This document shows, in pieces, positions 63,823 to 64,000 of a stretch of DNA of 64,000 bases. Every line of letters starts with the position of its first letter. Position 1 is the stretch's first letter. The position numbers were made by a program, and so were the translations under genes. The notes below the pieces were generated by a model. The model saw nothing but the letters and a program-made list of their open reading frames with translations. It ran no database searches and was not told the origin of the DNA. The stretch is from Luidia sarsii (Eukaryota > Echinodermata > Asteroidea > Paxillosida > Luidiidae): NCBI GenBank assembly GCA_949987565.1, contig OX465102.1, positions 14,437,020-14,501,019 of the forward strand, read 5' to 3'.

Positions 63823-64000
63823 CACGATCGAGGATTTTTTTTTTTTTTTTTTTTTTTTGGGGGGGACTTTTGAAGAGGAACAAAAACAACAAAGCCTGTC
63901 CAGTGTTGGCGGCACGTCACACAGGCGTGAAAACCCGTGAAATATGCGTGTTTATGTGTTAATGCATAAACAAATTTATGGCAGGTTTTTTTTTTTTGCG

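Overview
This window is eukaryotic, gene-poor and packed with repeats. There are no operons, ribosome binding sites or compact genes, and no ORF that I can assign to a cellular protein family. It is dominated by long microsatellites and minisatellites, short palindromic and terminal-inverted-repeat elements, tRNA-derived SINEs and decayed ends of non-LTR retrotransposons. The frequent AGGCCTA-type words and the wording of the reverse-transcriptase tails fit a marine invertebrate deuterostome such as an echinoderm. That is an inference and should be checked by search.

Family names used here are my own. MITE-A (about 365 bp) and MITE-B (about 370 bp) both end in AAAG...ACAACATTGG inverted termini. 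Hairpin-C is about 145 bp with ends TCGATTTCAC/GTGAAATCGA. FB-D is a 155-180 bp palindrome plus a one-sided tail, built on GACGTTTCGATCCTAGCAGG. FB-E is a 250 bp hairpin ending in AATATAGGAGGG. F is a 490 bp dispersed repeat and G a repeat of about 200 bp. K is a family with GTTTCCACTGGACTT. The SINE is a tRNA-like head with a GTTCAAGTCCCGGTCCAGTC box and an AAAGTTTTCTTTGCC tail.

Layout. 0-9.6 kb: SINE, MITE-A, a non-LTR 3' end, FB-D, MITE-B, Hairpin-C, a 650 bp inverted tandem array, then a solo LTR inside a Hairpin-C copy. 9.6-20 kb: single-copy-looking DNA, a CAA/CAG array (13.4-14.2 kb), a GA array (15.5-16.5 kb), and a nested B-A-D cluster (19.1-20.1 kb). 20-31.2 kb: F carrying MITE-A, a 1.8 kb C/T minisatellite, B, A, a nested hairpin element and a 1.2 kb G-rich minisatellite. 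31-42 kb: SINEs, G, two kinds of non-LTR tails, a 1.3 kb array of palindromic 32-mers bracketed by a perfect inverted repeat, a long FB-D, and a promoter-like ATG. 42-55.7 kb: CT/GA arrays, FB-E, adjacent hairpins, the F copy without MITE-A, three tandem SINEs and the inverted G copy. A 200-N gap lies at 55706-55905. 55.9-64 kb: CT array, 30-mer minisatellite, two MITE-B copies, FB-E, FB-D and a GA array.

Nothing here works together as a pathway. The value of the window is its transposon archaeology: several insertions are readable to the base through target duplications, nesting or an empty paralogous site. The best candidate for an undescribed system is FB-D. It is a hairpin element with 14-15 bp target duplications and a one-sided tail, which suggests reverse-transcription-type insertion rather than a cut-and-paste MITE.
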